Source: an uncultured Flavobacterium sp. | GTDB lineage: Bacteria; Bacteroidota; Bacteroidia; Flavobacteriales; Flavobacteriaceae | Length of the DNA stretch: 64,000 bases | Assembly: GCF_943913405.1 (NCBI RefSeq) | Contig: NZ_CALTYA010000017.1 | Span: forward strand, 1 to 64,000 | Reading direction: 5' to 3' | Part shown: piece after piece, positions 1 to 9,760 of the stretch | How the letters are laid out: every line of letters starts with the position of its first letter | How positions within the stretch are numbered: position 1 is the first letter of the stretch | Notes under the pieces: model-generated | The model's database searches: none | What the model was told of the DNA's origin: nothing | The model's input: the letters and a program-made list of their open reading frames with translations, nothing else | Program-made: the position numbers and the translations under genes

Positions 1-754
1 TTGACCAAGAAAGGTCAGTAATGTGGATCAAACCATCAACACCACCAAGGTCAATAAACACACCATAAGAAGTAATGTTTTTAACAACACCTTCTAATAC
101 TTGTCCTTTTTCTAATTGACCGATGATTTCTTTTTTCTGTACTTCGATATCAGCTTCGATAAGCGCTTTATGAGAAACAACAACGTTTTTGAATTCGTGG
201 TTGATTTTCACAACTTTGAATTCCATCATTTTGTTTACATACTGATCGTAATCTCTGATTGGTTTCACATCGATTTGAGATCCTGGCAAGAAAGCTTCAA
301 TACCAAAAACGTCAACGATCATACCACCTTTAGTTCTGCATTTTACGAAACCGTTAACGATTTCTCCAGTTTCATTAGCAGAAATAACTCTGTCCCAAGC
401 CTTGATAGTACGTGCTTTTCTGTGAGAAAGAACCAATTGACCTGTTTTGTCCTCACGAACGTCAATTAATACTTCTACTTTGTCACCTACTTTTAAGTTC
501 GGGTTGTAACGGAATTCGTTTAAAGAAATAACACCTTCAGATTTAGCGTTGATATCAACGATTGCATCTCTGTCAGTGATTCTAACTACCACACCTTCAA
601 CTACTTCTTCTTGGTCAGTTGAGATAAAAGTTTTAGCAACTAATTCCTCAAATTCTTGCAAGTTTTTTTCGTCAACAGCATCAATACCTTCTTGGAAGTT
701 ATGCCAGTTAAAGTTCTCTAAAAATTCCGCTTGTGTTTTTGTTTGTTCAGACAT
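1..754 (-). CDS. rpsA: 30S ribosomal protein S1 (3' end outside window)
   Basis: The gene encodes ribosomal protein S1, which binds mRNA on the 30S subunit. About 251 codons are present, running from the ATG at 754 off the left edge of the window. The product starts MSEQTKTQAEFLENF and contains two OB-fold S1 modules and the start of a third. Typical S1 strings are visible, such as EGVVVRITDRDAIVDI, KCRTKGGMIVDVFG and EGVVKNITSYGVFIDLGG. The leader is about 115 nt long and a clear Bacteroidota promoter lies upstream at 876-905. No Shine-Dalgarno sequence precedes the ATG, as is normal in this phylum. The open reading frames on the opposite strand are shadows. Confidence 0.96.
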   Translation of the reverse strand, partial: MSEQTKTQAEFLENFNWHNFQEGIDAVDEKNLQEFEELVAKTFISTDQEEVVEGVVVRITDRDAIVDINAKSEGVISLNEFRYNPNLKVGDKVEVLIDVREDKTGQLVLSHRKARTIKAWDRVISANETGEIVNGFVKCRTKGGMIVDVFGIEAFLPGSQIDVKPIRDYDQYVNKMMEFKVVKINHEFKNVVVSHKALIEADIEVQKKEIIGQLEKGQVLEGVVKNITSYGVFIDLGGVDGLIHITDLSWS

Positions 755-875
755 CTGTTCTGATTAAAATTTGTATTCTGTGTTTTCTCGAGTTTCTTGA
801 TGCGATAGAAAAAACAGAAGTGTTTTACATAAATAGTTGATACCTAAAGGAAACTCTTCTCTGCCAAAAGGTTTG

Positions 876-905
876 CAAAATTAATAATTATTTTTTAATC
901 TGCAA
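876..905 (-). promoter_or_regulatory. Predicted rpsA promoter
   Basis: Read on the minus strand, TTG (905-903) is followed by a 19-nt spacer and TAATTTTG (883-876). This matches the Bacteroidota housekeeping promoter of TTG, 17-20 nt and TAnnTTTG. Transcription would start near 870, giving rpsA a leader of about 115 nt, long enough for autoregulation by S1. Confidence 0.75.
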
Positions 906-990
906 AATATTTCCAACACCTATTTTTATAGATAAACATTTAAAAATCAATATGTATTTTCATAGCATTGCAACTGCAAACAGCAAAAAA

Positions 991-1030
991 AATCCCGATA
1001 GATTTATTTCTATCGGGATTTTTTTATGTT
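991..1030 (-). terminator. Rho-independent terminator, bidirectional
   Basis: A perfect 12-bp stem (991-1002 with 1009-1020) closes a 6-nt loop. It has an A-tract on its left and a T-tract on its right, so it can work in both directions. It ends the minus-strand transporter gene that stops at 1038. Confidence 0.85.
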
Positions 1031-1037
1031 GAGTAAA

Positions 1038-2414
1038 TTAATGCCCAATATTAGTCACATCCTTCGGATCATGCTTGTGCTTAAACATTAAAGCAAAAGC
1101 AATTGCAATTATCAATGCATAAGTTGCAAAAGCCAACCAGATATTATGCCAGTCTTTTAATAAAATAGCGTTGCTGAAAATTCCATCTGCTGAAATTGTA
1201 GTACCGTGACTTTTTACAAATTCTGACATTATTTCATTTGTAGGTTCAGTTTGAAGATACGAAGAAAGCTCTGAAGTATTTGAAAATGATTTTGTAAAGA
1301 AACGGTCGATTGCCCAACCAGAAGTCCAGCTTCCCAAAACAGCTCCAAAACCATTAGTCATCATCATAAACAATCCTTGCGCAGAAGAACGGTTTTTTGC
1401 ATCTGTATTTGTTTCTACGAATAAAGAACCTGAGATATTGAAAAAGTCAAAGGCCATTCCATAAACGATGCACGACAAAATAATCATCCACAAACCTGTC
1501 GTCGGATCTCCAAAAGCGAATAATCCGAAACGCAAAACCCAAGCAAACATACTGATAAGCATTACCTGCTTGATTCCAAAACGCTTCAAGAAAAACGGAA
1601 TTGCCAAAATAAACAAGGTTTCAGAAACCTGAGAAATCGACATGATTATAGTAGAATATTTTGTCACGAAAGAATCTGCATACTTTGGAAAGTGCTTGAA
1701 TTCATCCAAAAAAACATCGCCATAAGCATTTGTCAACTGAAGCGCTCCTCCTAAAAACATAGAAAAAACAAAAAACAAAGCCATTTTATAATCAGCAAAC
1801 AACTTAAAAGCTTCAAGCCCTAATGTTTCCATCAAAGAAGCATTTTCTTTTGTCAATCTTTGCGGTTTGCATTCTGGCAAAGTAAAAGCATAAAGTCCTA
1901 AAATTAAAGCGGCGATTCCTGCAATATAAAACTGGTATTCGGTAGCTTTATTTCCTGTCAAATTTACAATCCACATGGCAACAATGAAACCAATCGTACC
2001 AAAAACACGAATCGGTGGAAAATCTTTGACAACGTCTTTATTTCCTAATTTTAAAGCTGTGTACGAAATTGAATTGCTCAATGAAATGGTCGGCATGTAA
2101 AAGCACATCGCCAAAAGCATGACATATATAAAAGCAGAAGGTGTTGAAACTTGCGGAATATAAAACAAAACTCCAGCATACAAAATATGAAGAATTCCAT
2201 ATAAACGTTCAGCATTTACCCATCTGTCAGCAATAATTCCTGTAAGTGTAGGCATGAATAAGGAAGCAATTCCCATCGTTCCAAACACTAATCCGAATTG
2301 AGTTCCTTCCCATTGCTTGGTTCCGAACCAATAATTTGCAATTGTGATCAACCAAGCTCCCCAAACAAAAAATTGAAGAAAGCTCATTGAAATTAACCTA
2401 TTCTTAATTCCCAT
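1038..2414 (-). CDS. Nucleoside permease, NupG-type MFS transporter
   Basis: The 458-residue product is an inner-membrane transporter with about 12 hydrophobic segments. It resembles the nucleoside:H+ symporter family (NupG/XapB). The N-terminus MGIKNRLISMSFLQFFVWGAW and the motif GIIADRWVNAERL, in the usual cytoplasmic loop 2-3 position, are characteristic. A long hydrophilic insert at about residues 375-410 precedes the last helices. It lies 76 nt downstream of cmk on the same strand, so nucleoside import and pyrimidine phosphorylation may be co-transcribed (inference). The nucleoside substrate comes from family similarity only. A terminator follows directly. Confidence 0.87.
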   Translation of the reverse strand: MGIKNRLISMSFLQFFVWGAWLITIANYWFGTKQWEGTQFGLVFGTMGIASLFMPTLTGIIADRWVNAERLYGILHILYAGVLFYIPQVSTPSAFIYVMLLAMCFYMPTISLSNSISYTALKLGNKDVVKDFPPIRVFGTIGFIVAMWIVNLTGNKATEYQFYIAGIAALILGLYAFTLPECKPQRLTKENASLMETLGLEAFKLFADYKMALFFVFSMFLGGALQLTNAYGDVFLDEFKHFPKYADSFVTKYSTIIMSISQVSETLFILAIPFFLKRFGIKQVMLISMFAWVLRFGLFAFGDPTTGLWMIILSCIVYGMAFDFFNISGSLFVETNTDAKNRSSAQGLFMMMTNGFGAVLGSWTSGWAIDRFFTKSFSNTSELSSYLQTEPTNEIMSEFVKSHGTTISADGIFSNAILLKDWHNIWLAFATYALIIAIAFALMFKHKHDPKDVTNIGH

Positions 2415-2490
2415 AAAATATTTTTAACGCTTTTGTATTGAAAATTTAACAGCCCGTAAATCTACTATTAAAAATGAGATAAACAAAAAA

Positions 2491-3186
2491 TTACAACGTT
2501 TTAGCAACTTTGTTTACCAAATCTAAAACTTTGTCAAATTGTTCTTGAATCGAAAGGTGAGAATTATCGATTTCAATGGCGTCATCTGCTTTCACTAATG
2601 GAGAGTCTTCGCGATGCGTATCAATGTGATCGCGTTCTTCTACGTTTTTTAAAACTTCTTGATAAGTCACGTCCTGCCCTTTTTCGGTCAATTCATCAAA
2701 ACGTCTTTTTGCACGAGTTGAAGCGCTTGCAGTCATGAACAATTTAAGTTCAGCATCTTTGAAAACTACAGTCCCGATGTCTCTTCCGTCCATGACAATG
2801 CCTTTGTTTTCGCCCATGTGCTGTTGCTGTTCAACTAATTTTGAACGGACTTCTGAAACTTCAGCAATTCTGCTTACAAAGTTAGAAACCGCCAGAGTGC
2901 GGATTTCAGTTTCCACATTTTTCTCGTTCAGATACATTTCTGCAAACCCCAAATCTGGATTAAACAAAAATTGAAGCGTCACTTTTGGCAGTTTTTGAAT
3001 AAGACTTTCTTTGTCAAAATGATCTGCATCGATGAAGTCATGTTGCATCGCATATAAAGTAACGGCGCGATACATTGCTCCGGTATCGACATAAATATAG
3101 CCTAATTCTTTAGCAAGCTGTTTGGCCAGCGTACTTTTTCCGGTGGAAGAAAAGCCGTCAATGGCAATAGTAATTTTTTTATCCAA
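2491..3186 (-). CDS. cmk: (d)CMP kinase
   Basis: This is cytidylate kinase, which phosphorylates CMP and dCMP with ATP in the pyrimidine nucleotide pathway. The product has 231 residues, the usual length. The P-loop is GFSSTGKST at about residues 11-19, followed by the substrate-binding segment YVDTGAMYRAVTLYA. The conserved MDGRDIGTVVFKDAELKLF and the lid RAKRRFDEL are also present. The gene starts 7 nt after the porQ stop on the same strand, which suggests an operon. In many bacteria cmk lies next to rpsA. Here the two are separated only by the nucleoside permease. Confidence 0.96.
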   Translation of the reverse strand: MDKKITIAIDGFSSTGKSTLAKQLAKELGYIYVDTGAMYRAVTLYAMQHDFIDADHFDKESLIQKLPKVTLQFLFNPDLGFAEMYLNEKNVETEIRTLAVSNFVSRIAEVSEVRSKLVEQQQHMGENKGIVMDGRDIGTVVFKDAELKLFMTASASTRAKRRFDELTEKGQDVTYQEVLKNVEERDHIDTHREDSPLVKADDAIEIDNSHLSIQEQFDKVLDLVNKVAKTL

Positions 3187-3193
3187 AATATAG

Positions 3194-4213
3194 TTATTGA
3201 AGATTGATCATCAGTCCGAATAAGCTGGTATTTGCCGCAGCAGTATATCTAGAATAGGAATAATCAAATCTGACATTATTAAATCGAAGTCCGAATCCTG
3301 CAGAAATTCCAGAGAAGTTTCGTTGTTCAACTATACGAAGTTCTTCCGCTCGACGGAAATTATATCCCAGTCGCACAGAAAAACTTTTAGCAGGAAAAAG
3401 TTCTGCACCAACAATTACGTGACGCAACGCATTATTGAAAAAACTCACTTTTTCTTCAACGCTTCCGCCGTCCAATGTGCCTTCTGCCCTATTTGGGTTT
3501 GAAAACGCAATATTCCATTCTTGTAAATTTTCTAAAGTCAAATGCCAGCGAATCGGCACGTTTTCCATTTCTTGAGAAACTCCGGCCACGATTTCAAACG
3601 GCAGCTTTTCTCTTGTATCTGCGTAAGGCGTAATCTGGAAACCAATATTTCTCAACGACAGACCAATATTGATATCATTGTAATCGTCAACATACAAAGC
3701 ACCCAAATCAATTGCGGCTCCAAAAGAATTATAAGTCTCCAAAGTCGAAGAAATCAGCTTCACATTTCCTCCGATATAAATATCTGACCACGGAATATTT
3801 CTGGCATAACCAACTGACAAGGCAATTTCACTACCCGTAAATTCAGCCGTTTCCTGTCCGTTTTCGTCATAACCGTCAAATTTTCCATAATTAACATAGC
3901 TAACTCCGGCATGAAAAGTCTGCTTGTGGCGGTCATAAGTATACGCGTAAGCGGCAGTTCCATAAGTCACTTCACCGAAATAACTGCCATAATTCACAGA
4001 AAGATGATTATCCATTTCTGGATTGATTGTCGCAGGGTTGAAAATGGCTTGATTTACATCGTAATCATAGATTGTGACTACTTTTCCGCCCAAAGCTGCC
4101 TGTCTTGGAGAAGTTACCAAATTCAGAAATTGATATACATATTTACCGCCAATTTGACTGAAAGTTTCAGTGCAAAAAAGTACGAGAAGAACAATAAACA
4201 GCTTCTTAAACAT
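3194..4213 (-). CDS. porQ: Type IX secretion system protein PorQ
   Basis: The 339-residue outer-membrane beta-barrel has a signal peptide (MFKKLFIVLLVLFCTETFSQ). The start of the mature protein, with QFLNLVTSPRQAALGGK and NQAIFNPAT, matches the PorV/PorQ family, and the order porQ-cmk agrees with PorQ rather than PorV. PorQ belongs to the type IX secretion machinery of Bacteroidota and is thought to act with PorZ in handling A-LPS attachment of exported proteins. A client carrying a T9SS sorting domain is encoded at 38725-40443. The C-terminal FGLRFNNVRFDYSYSRY is a typical last beta-strand region. Alternative: an unassigned PorV-family paralogue. Confidence 0.88.
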   Translation of the reverse strand: MFKKLFIVLLVLFCTETFSQIGGKYVYQFLNLVTSPRQAALGGKVVTIYDYDVNQAIFNPATINPEMDNHLSVNYGSYFGEVTYGTAAYAYTYDRHKQTFHAGVSYVNYGKFDGYDENGQETAEFTGSEIALSVGYARNIPWSDIYIGGNVKLISSTLETYNSFGAAIDLGALYVDDYNDINIGLSLRNIGFQITPYADTREKLPFEIVAGVSQEMENVPIRWHLTLENLQEWNIAFSNPNRAEGTLDGGSVEEKVSFFNNALRHVIVGAELFPAKSFSVRLGYNFRRAEELRIVEQRNFSGISAGFGLRFNNVRFDYSYSRYTAAANTSLFGLMINLQ

Positions 4214-4289
4214 CTAGGGGTTTTTCCTTATTTCTGAATAGTATAACGCAGATGCGAAGATATTATTTTTTAAAGTAAAAGATAAAACA

Positions 4290-4330
4290 GAAAAGGCAAA
4301 AGTTGAAAATAATTTCACTTTTGCCTTTTC
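4290..4330 (-). terminator. Probable terminator of lon
   Basis: A perfect 14-bp stem (4290-4303 with 4317-4330) can be extended by 4 bp past a one-base bulge. It lies just downstream of the lon stop on the minus strand. The following sequence is T-rich but not a pure T-tract. Confidence 0.65.
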
Positions 4331-4351
4331 AGAGAAAAAAATAGGTAAACC

Positions 4352-6802
4352 TTATAGTGTCTTGGCGTTTTTAGCCTTCTGATCAGTGATCGCAATTGCC
4401 AAAACTTCGCTCATTTCTTTTACATAATGAAATGTCAAGCCTTCTAAATATTCTGGCTTTATTTCGTCAATATCACGTTTGTTTTCTTGAGAAAGAATCA
4501 ATTCTTTAATATTAGCTCTTTTGGCTGCCAAGATTTTTTCTTTAATTCCTCCAACCGGAAGAACTCTTCCCCTTAACGTAATTTCACCTGTCATGGCAAG
4601 ACTTTTCTTGATTTTTCTTTGCACAAAAGAAGAAACCAAAGAAGTTAACATTGCAACTCCGGCACTCGGACCGTCTTTTGGCGTAGCACCTTCCGGAACG
4701 TGGATGTGAACGTTGTAATTTGCAATAACTTCTGGATTAATTCCTAATCTTTCTGCATTTGATTTGATATATTCCAAAGCAATTGTAGCCGATTCTTTCA
4801 TGACAGTTCCAAGATTTCCAGTCATTGTCATCGTTCCTTTTCCTTTGGAAAGAATTGATTCGATGAATAAAATATCGCCTCCAACGCTTGTCCATGCCAA
4901 ACCAGTTACGACTCCAGCAACGTCATTGTTTTCATATTTGTCGCGTTCCATTCTAGCTGCGCCAAGCACTTTTACGATATCTTCGTCGGTAACTTTCACG
5001 TTGTATTCTTCTTCCATTGCAATGGATTTTGCAGTGTTTCGGACCATTTTCGCAATTTGTTTTTCTAAACCTCTTACACCCGATTCTCTTGTGTAGCCGA
5101 CAACGATTTTTTCTAATTGTTTTTTTCCAATCGTCAAATCTTTTGCAGTCAATCCGTGTTCTTTCAATTGTTTTGGAAGCAGATGCTGTTTTGCAATTTC
5201 CACTTTTTCTTCAATCGTGTAACCTGTCATATTAATCACTTCCATCCTATCTTTCAAAGCTGGTTGAATCGTTGCCATGTTATTTGAAGTTGCAATGAAC
5301 ATCACTTTTGACAAGTCAAATCCCATTTCAAGGAAATTATCATAAAAATCTGAATTTTGCTCAGGATCCAAAACTTCCAACAAAGCAGAAGATGGATCTC
5401 CGCTATTGCCGCTAGAAAGCTTGTCAATTTCATCCAAAACAAAAACCGGATTTGACGTTTTTGCTTTTTTCAAACTTTGGATTATTCTTCCTGGCATAGC
5501 GCCAATATATGTTTTTCTGTGACCGCGTATTTCTGCTTCGTCACGCAAACCGCCTAAAGAAATTCGAACATATTCTCTTCCTAAAGCTTCTGCAACCGAT
5601 TTTCCGATAGAAGTTTTACCAACTCCTGGAGGTCCGTAAAGACAGAGAATTGGCGACTTCATGTCATTTCTCAATTTCAAAACAGCCAAATGTTCGATCA
5701 TTCTCTTTTTGACATCTTCTAATCCAAAATGATCTTTGTCTAATATTTTTTGGGCACGTTTCAAATCAAAATTATCCTTAGAAAATTCATTCCAAGGCAA
5801 CTCTAAAAATAGCTCCAAATAATTTCTCTGGATTCCGAAATCTGGAGACTGCGGATTCATTCGTTGCATTTTAGAAAGCTCTTTATCGAAATGATTTTTA
5901 GTTTTCTCGTTCCATTTTTTCTTCAAGCCTTTCTGGCGCATTTCATCAATTTCTTCCTCATGAGAAACGCCACCCAATTCTTCCTGGATGGTTTTCATCT
6001 GCTGGTGCAAGAAATATTCGCGTTGCTGTTGGTCTAAATCAAAACGTACTTTCGACTGAATATCGTTCTTTAATTCTAACTTTTGCAACTCTACGTTCAT
6101 GAATTTCAAAGTAGCCAAAGCTCTTTCTTTCAAGTCATTGATCTGCAACAAGTCTTGCTTTTCTTTAACTGAAAGATTCATGTTTGAAGACACGAAATTA
6201 ATCAAGAAAGATTTGCTTTCGATATTTTTTATGGCAAAAGTAGCCTCCGTTGGAATATTCGGACTTTCCTTTATAATTTGGATAGCCAATTCTTTTACCG
6301 ATTCAATTATCGTAGAAAATTCCGCTTCCTCATTCTCAGGACGATTCTCAGGAACTTCTTTAATCGTAGCTTTTAAATAAGGCTGTTCAGAAGTCACTTC
6401 GTCAATTTCAAAGCGTTTTTTTCCTTGTAAAATTACCGTGACATTTCCGTCAGGCATTTTTAAAACGCGTAAGATTCTAGCAACGGTTCCTACTTTATTG
6501 ATTTCTTCAGGAGACGGATCTTCGTCGTCTTCATTTTTTTGGGAAACCACGCCGATAACTTTTCCGCCGGCATTGGCATCATTGATCAGCTTGATAGATT
6601 TGTCACGCCCTGCTGTAATCGGAATCACAACGCCAGGAAACAAGACCGTATTTCGCAAAGGAAGAATAGGAAGATCTTGAGGAAGTTCCTCGTTGTTCAT
6701 TTCCTCTTCGTCTTCGGGGGTTAAAAGCGGGATTAATTCTGAATCGTTATCAAATTCTTGTAGTGACAAGTTGTCAATTGTAAGTATTTTTTGATTTGAC
6801 AT
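4352..6802 (-). CDS. lon: ATP-dependent protease Lon
   Basis: Lon is a cytosolic AAA+ protease that degrades misfolded and regulatory proteins. The 816-residue product has the LON substrate domain at about 40-250, Walker A GPPGVGKTS near residue 385, Walker B FVLDEIDK, and a C-terminal S16 protease domain. The catalytic Ser lies in PKDGPSAG near residue 713 and the catalytic Lys in GGIKEKILAAKR about 43 residues later. The N-terminus has a roughly 40-residue acidic extension (TPEDEEEMNNEE), often seen in Bacteroidota. The gene has its own terminator and appears monocistronic. Confidence 0.97.
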   Translation of the reverse strand: MSNQKILTIDNLSLQEFDNDSELIPLLTPEDEEEMNNEELPQDLPILPLRNTVLFPGVVIPITAGRDKSIKLINDANAGGKVIGVVSQKNEDDEDPSPEEINKVGTVARILRVLKMPDGNVTVILQGKKRFEIDEVTSEQPYLKATIKEVPENRPENEEAEFSTIIESVKELAIQIIKESPNIPTEATFAIKNIESKSFLINFVSSNMNLSVKEKQDLLQINDLKERALATLKFMNVELQKLELKNDIQSKVRFDLDQQQREYFLHQQMKTIQEELGGVSHEEEIDEMRQKGLKKKWNEKTKNHFDKELSKMQRMNPQSPDFGIQRNYLELFLELPWNEFSKDNFDLKRAQKILDKDHFGLEDVKKRMIEHLAVLKLRNDMKSPILCLYGPPGVGKTSIGKSVAEALGREYVRISLGGLRDEAEIRGHRKTYIGAMPGRIIQSLKKAKTSNPVFVLDEIDKLSSGNSGDPSSALLEVLDPEQNSDFYDNFLEMGFDLSKVMFIATSNNMATIQPALKDRMEVINMTGYTIEEKVEIAKQHLLPKQLKEHGLTAKDLTIGKKQLEKIVVGYTRESGVRGLEKQIAKMVRNTAKSIAMEEEYNVKVTDEDIVKVLGAARMERDKYENNDVAGVVTGLAWTSVGGDILFIESILSKGKGTMTMTGNLGTVMKESATIALEYIKSNAERLGINPEVIANYNVHIHVPEGATPKDGPSAGVAMLTSLVSSFVQRKIKKSLAMTGEITLRGRVLPVGGIKEKILAAKRANIKELILSQENKRDIDEIKPEYLEGLTFHYVKEMSEVLAIAITDQKAKNAKTL

Positions 6803-6943
6803 AGTATATTTAAGTCATTTTGTCATTAAACATGGAGCATAAAAATTGCTCGAGATAGGCTTTTGGTTGTAAATTACTGAAAATCAAATGAATTTTAAAA
6901 ACATTTTATTTTTCTTTAAATATAAAATCAATCTTTATGCCAT

Positions 6944-6979
6944 AAAAAAAGCCCCAAATAGTGTTCAACTTTTTGGGGC
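6944..6979 (-). terminator. Terminator of the fibronectin-III lipoprotein gene
   Basis: An 8-bp GC-rich stem (6951-6958 with 6972-6979) is followed on the minus strand by a seven-T tract (6944-6950). It lies 37 nt beyond the stop codon. Confidence 0.8.
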
Positions 6980-7015
6980 AAGTTTAAATTTAAAATTACG
7001 ATTTCAAAAATAATT

Positions 7016-8305
7016 TTAGTGTAACGTATAACTCAACAAAATACTTTGTACTGAAGCACTTCCAGAATATGTTATTGAATTTACAAGACCAACATTTTTT
7101 GCAAACCAATATTCAGTATTCGTAACTGATAAAGCTCCCATAATAGAGGTTTCTTGCTTAATATGTACCTTAATTACATTAGGATAAGTTTCCCCGTTTA
7201 CAGTAACGGTTACGTCTTTTTCTAAAATTTTTCCTGTATAAGCAGTATTTTGTACTATTGAAGTTGGCAAACCATTGTATGTGGTAGTTTGTGAATAGTT
7301 TCCGGTCCAAGTTTGATTGACAGCGATATTATCTTTCAACATTATATATTCATAACCAGTTTGAACGCCTGTCATTCCTCCAGCATTTAAATTCAAATCA
7401 CCAATTTTGAAACTATAATTGCCATTGTTTTTATTTAGCCAAACTGTGGATGTTGCAGAAGCTCCACCACCGCTACCTGTCTGCTGTGAAAATTTATGAT
7501 ATGTCAATCCTCCAAAATTATCAATACCAATAATTTTCATAGTGAAATTATTACCATCTTGATTGTAAATCCATTGATTATTCAAAGCAGTTGGCCAATA
7601 ATCTCCACTAGAAGTTCCGCCACCTCCTGAATTTGAACCTGCCACTGTTACAACTGGCGTCCAAGCACTTTTTTCTGTTGGTGAACAAACACTTCTCACA
7701 TAAAATCCATACGATGAAGAAGCTTGCAATCCAGTAATTTCTAAAGTAGGATTATTTGAAGCTATAATTGTACCCGTTCCAATGGCAAAACCAGAAACAC
7801 CATATTGAACTTCCCATGAAGTAGTTGTTGCTGTCCAAGTAAGATTTACTTTTGTTGCATCTGTAGCCACTCTTGTAGCTGTTAAATTTGTTGGAATTCC
7901 ACAGCTTGCTGAAGGGCGCGAATTTACCGCAATCGGCCCAACCCAAGCGCTGACTTCATTTTCAGAACAATTTGCTCTGATATAAAATTGATAGTCATTT
8001 GAAGTAATTAAATTGGCAATTGTAAGATTTGTGCTTTCAGAGAAAATTGAAGTTCCGTTTCCTACAGTAAAACCTGAAATTCCATATTGAATTTCCCATG
8101 ATTCTTCTTCTCCGCCTGCTACCCAGTTTAAATTTATATTGGTACCGTTTACAAAATCACTCGCTCTGAATGAAGTCGGGCCAACACAACCTTGATCTGG
8201 ATTAAGAACAATAGTGCTGTCAATCGGTTCAATATCTTCACAAGAAATGAAATTGAAGGCGGTGAAAAGCAGTAAAAAAGCACTTAAATATTTAATTTTG
8301 CTCAT
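7016..8305 (-). CDS. Lipoprotein with two fibronectin type III domains
   Basis: The 429-residue product is an exported lipoprotein of unknown function. I chose the ATG at 8305, 33 nt inside the longest reading frame, because it puts the signal MSKIKYLSAFLLLFTAF directly before the lipobox FISC. Two fibronectin-III-like repeats at about residues 35-130 and 135-225 share a WEIQYGxSGF / WEVQYGVSGF core. A Gly/Ser linker (SNSGGGGTSSG) leads to a beta-rich C-terminal domain that begins DYWPTALNNQWIY. It has no T9SS sorting domain. The repeats suggest binding to proteins or sugars at the cell surface, but I do not recognise the C-terminal domain. Confidence 0.8.
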   Translation of the reverse strand: MSKIKYLSAFLLLFTAFNFISCEDIEPIDSTIVLNPDQGCVGPTSFRASDFVNGTNINLNWVAGGEEESWEIQYGISGFTVGNGTSIFSESTNLTIANLITSNDYQFYIRANCSENEVSAWVGPIAVNSRPSASCGIPTNLTATRVATDATKVNLTWTATTTSWEVQYGVSGFAIGTGTIIASNNPTLEITGLQASSSYGFYVRSVCSPTEKSAWTPVVTVAGSNSGGGGTSSGDYWPTALNNQWIYNQDGNNFTMKIIGIDNFGGLTYHKFSQQTGSGGGASATSTVWLNKNNGNYSFKIGDLNLNAGGMTGVQTGYEYIMLKDNIAVNQTWTGNYSQTTTYNGLPTSIVQNTAYTGKILEKDVTVTVNGETYPNVIKVHIKQETSIMGALSVTNTEYWFAKNVGLVNSITYSGSASVQSILLSYTLH

Positions 8306-8350
8306 TATATTTAATGTTTGGTTAGTTTTAATGTCCAAATATAATTTTTT

Positions 8351-9679
8351 TTAGGCTTTATCCAATACTTTTTTTGGAACTCTGAATAATAAAAATACTC
8401 CTGCAATAAAAAATATGGCTAAAAAGATTACTGCATTTCTAATACTTCCTGTGATTTGGTCGATTACTGCAAAAATTCCCATTCCGATAACTATTCCTAC
8501 TTTTTCTGAAACATCAAAAAAGCTAAAGAATGAAGCTGTATCTTTTGTTTCTGGCAAAAATTTAGAGTAAGTAGAACGTGAGAGTGACTGAATGCCACCC
8601 ATAACTAATCCGACAAAGCTGGCTTCAACATAAAATTCTACAGGTGTTTCTACAAAAAATGCGGTAACGCAAAGCAGAAGCCAAATACAATTTATAAAAA
8701 TTAATGTTGGAATATTTCCAAATTTAGAAGCTGCCCTCGAAGTCAAAATTGCACCCAAAACAGCTACAAGCTGAATTAATAAGATGCTTGTAATTAATCC
8801 GACAGTTTTTTCATTATCAGATCCCCATAAAATTTCTTGTTCTCCAAAATAAGTAGCAACCAACATAAATGTCTGAACAGCCATACTATAAACGAAAAAA
8901 CTGTATAAATATTTCTTCAGCCTAAGATTATCTCCTAATAAATTCCATACTTTCTTCAGCTCTTTAAAACCATTAAAAAAGACAGCTTTTGTAACTTTAT
9001 TACCCGTATTTCCTTTTGGCAGGTAGTAGAAAGTATATTGTGCGAATAAAATCCACCAAATTCCTACCGAAACAAATGAAAAACGCATGGCTTTCATTGC
9101 CATTTCTCCTTCAGTTCCTGTGAATCCAAAAAAATCTGGTTTTAAAACCATGGCCAAATTAAACAGAAGCAAAACCACGCTTCCTATGTATCCCATCGAA
9201 TAGCCTCTGGCGCTCAATTTATCTTGATCTTCAGGAAAAGCTACATCTGGAAGATAAGAATTATAAAAAACAATGCTTCCCCAATAGCCAATCAATCCGA
9301 AAAAATAACAGGTCAGGCTGGTGTAAATGCTTTCCAAATCAAACCAATACAATCCAATGCAAGAGAAAGCGCCCAAATAACAGAAGAACTGCATGAAGGA
9401 TTTCTTATTTCCGGCATAATCAGCAATTCCAGATAATAAAGGGGAAATTATAGCTACGACTAAAAAAGCGGCAGCTGTTACAAAACTTATCAATGCAGAG
9501 CTTTTTATCGTAGTTCCGAAGACATCAATATAATGAGTGCCTTTTATTTTAAAAAGCGCGCCATAATAAAGAGGGAATATTGACGAAGCAATAACCAACG
9601 TATAAACTGAATTTGCCCAATCATAGAAAGCCCAGGCGTTCATTAATTTTTTATTTCCTTTAGGTAAAGCTGTTTGCAT
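8351..9679 (-). CDS. MFS transporter, UMF1 (Atg22-like) family
   Basis: The 442-residue inner-membrane protein has about 12 transmembrane segments. The N-terminus NAWAFYDWANSVYTLVIASSIFP is the hallmark of the UMF1/Atg22-like branch of the major facilitator superfamily. SLSRSTYSKFLPETKDTASFFSFFDVSEKVG is also conserved in that branch. The substrate is unknown. The yeast relative exports amino acids from the vacuole, but that role should not be transferred here. The gene lies 45 nt upstream of the fibronectin lipoprotein on the same strand, which may make them co-transcribed. Confidence 0.85.
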   Translation of the reverse strand: MQTALPKGNKKLMNAWAFYDWANSVYTLVIASSIFPLYYGALFKIKGTHYIDVFGTTIKSSALISFVTAAAFLVVAIISPLLSGIADYAGNKKSFMQFFCYLGAFSCIGLYWFDLESIYTSLTCYFFGLIGYWGSIVFYNSYLPDVAFPEDQDKLSARGYSMGYIGSVVLLLFNLAMVLKPDFFGFTGTEGEMAMKAMRFSFVSVGIWWILFAQYTFYYLPKGNTGNKVTKAVFFNGFKELKKVWNLLGDNLRLKKYLYSFFVYSMAVQTFMLVATYFGEQEILWGSDNEKTVGLITSILLIQLVAVLGAILTSRAASKFGNIPTLIFINCIWLLLCVTAFFVETPVEFYVEASFVGLVMGGIQSLSRSTYSKFLPETKDTASFFSFFDVSEKVGIVIGMGIFAVIDQITGSIRNAVIFLAIFFIAGVFLLFRVPKKVLDKA

Positions 9680-9690
9680 AATTTTGTTTT

Positions 9691-9722
9691 TATATAAAAA
9701 AAGCTGCTCGTTAGAACAGCTT
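9691..9722 (-). terminator. Probable terminator of the M48 protease gene
   Basis: A short stem (9701-9709 with 9714-9722, one mismatch) is followed on the minus strand by a T-run. It lies 38 nt after the stop codon. Confidence 0.6.
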
Positions 9723-9760
9723 CGAAGATATTATTTTTTATCGAATGTCAAGATTATCTT

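Noticed and set aside
116..469. 117-codon plus-strand frame at the left edge
   Set aside because: It is antisense to rpsA.
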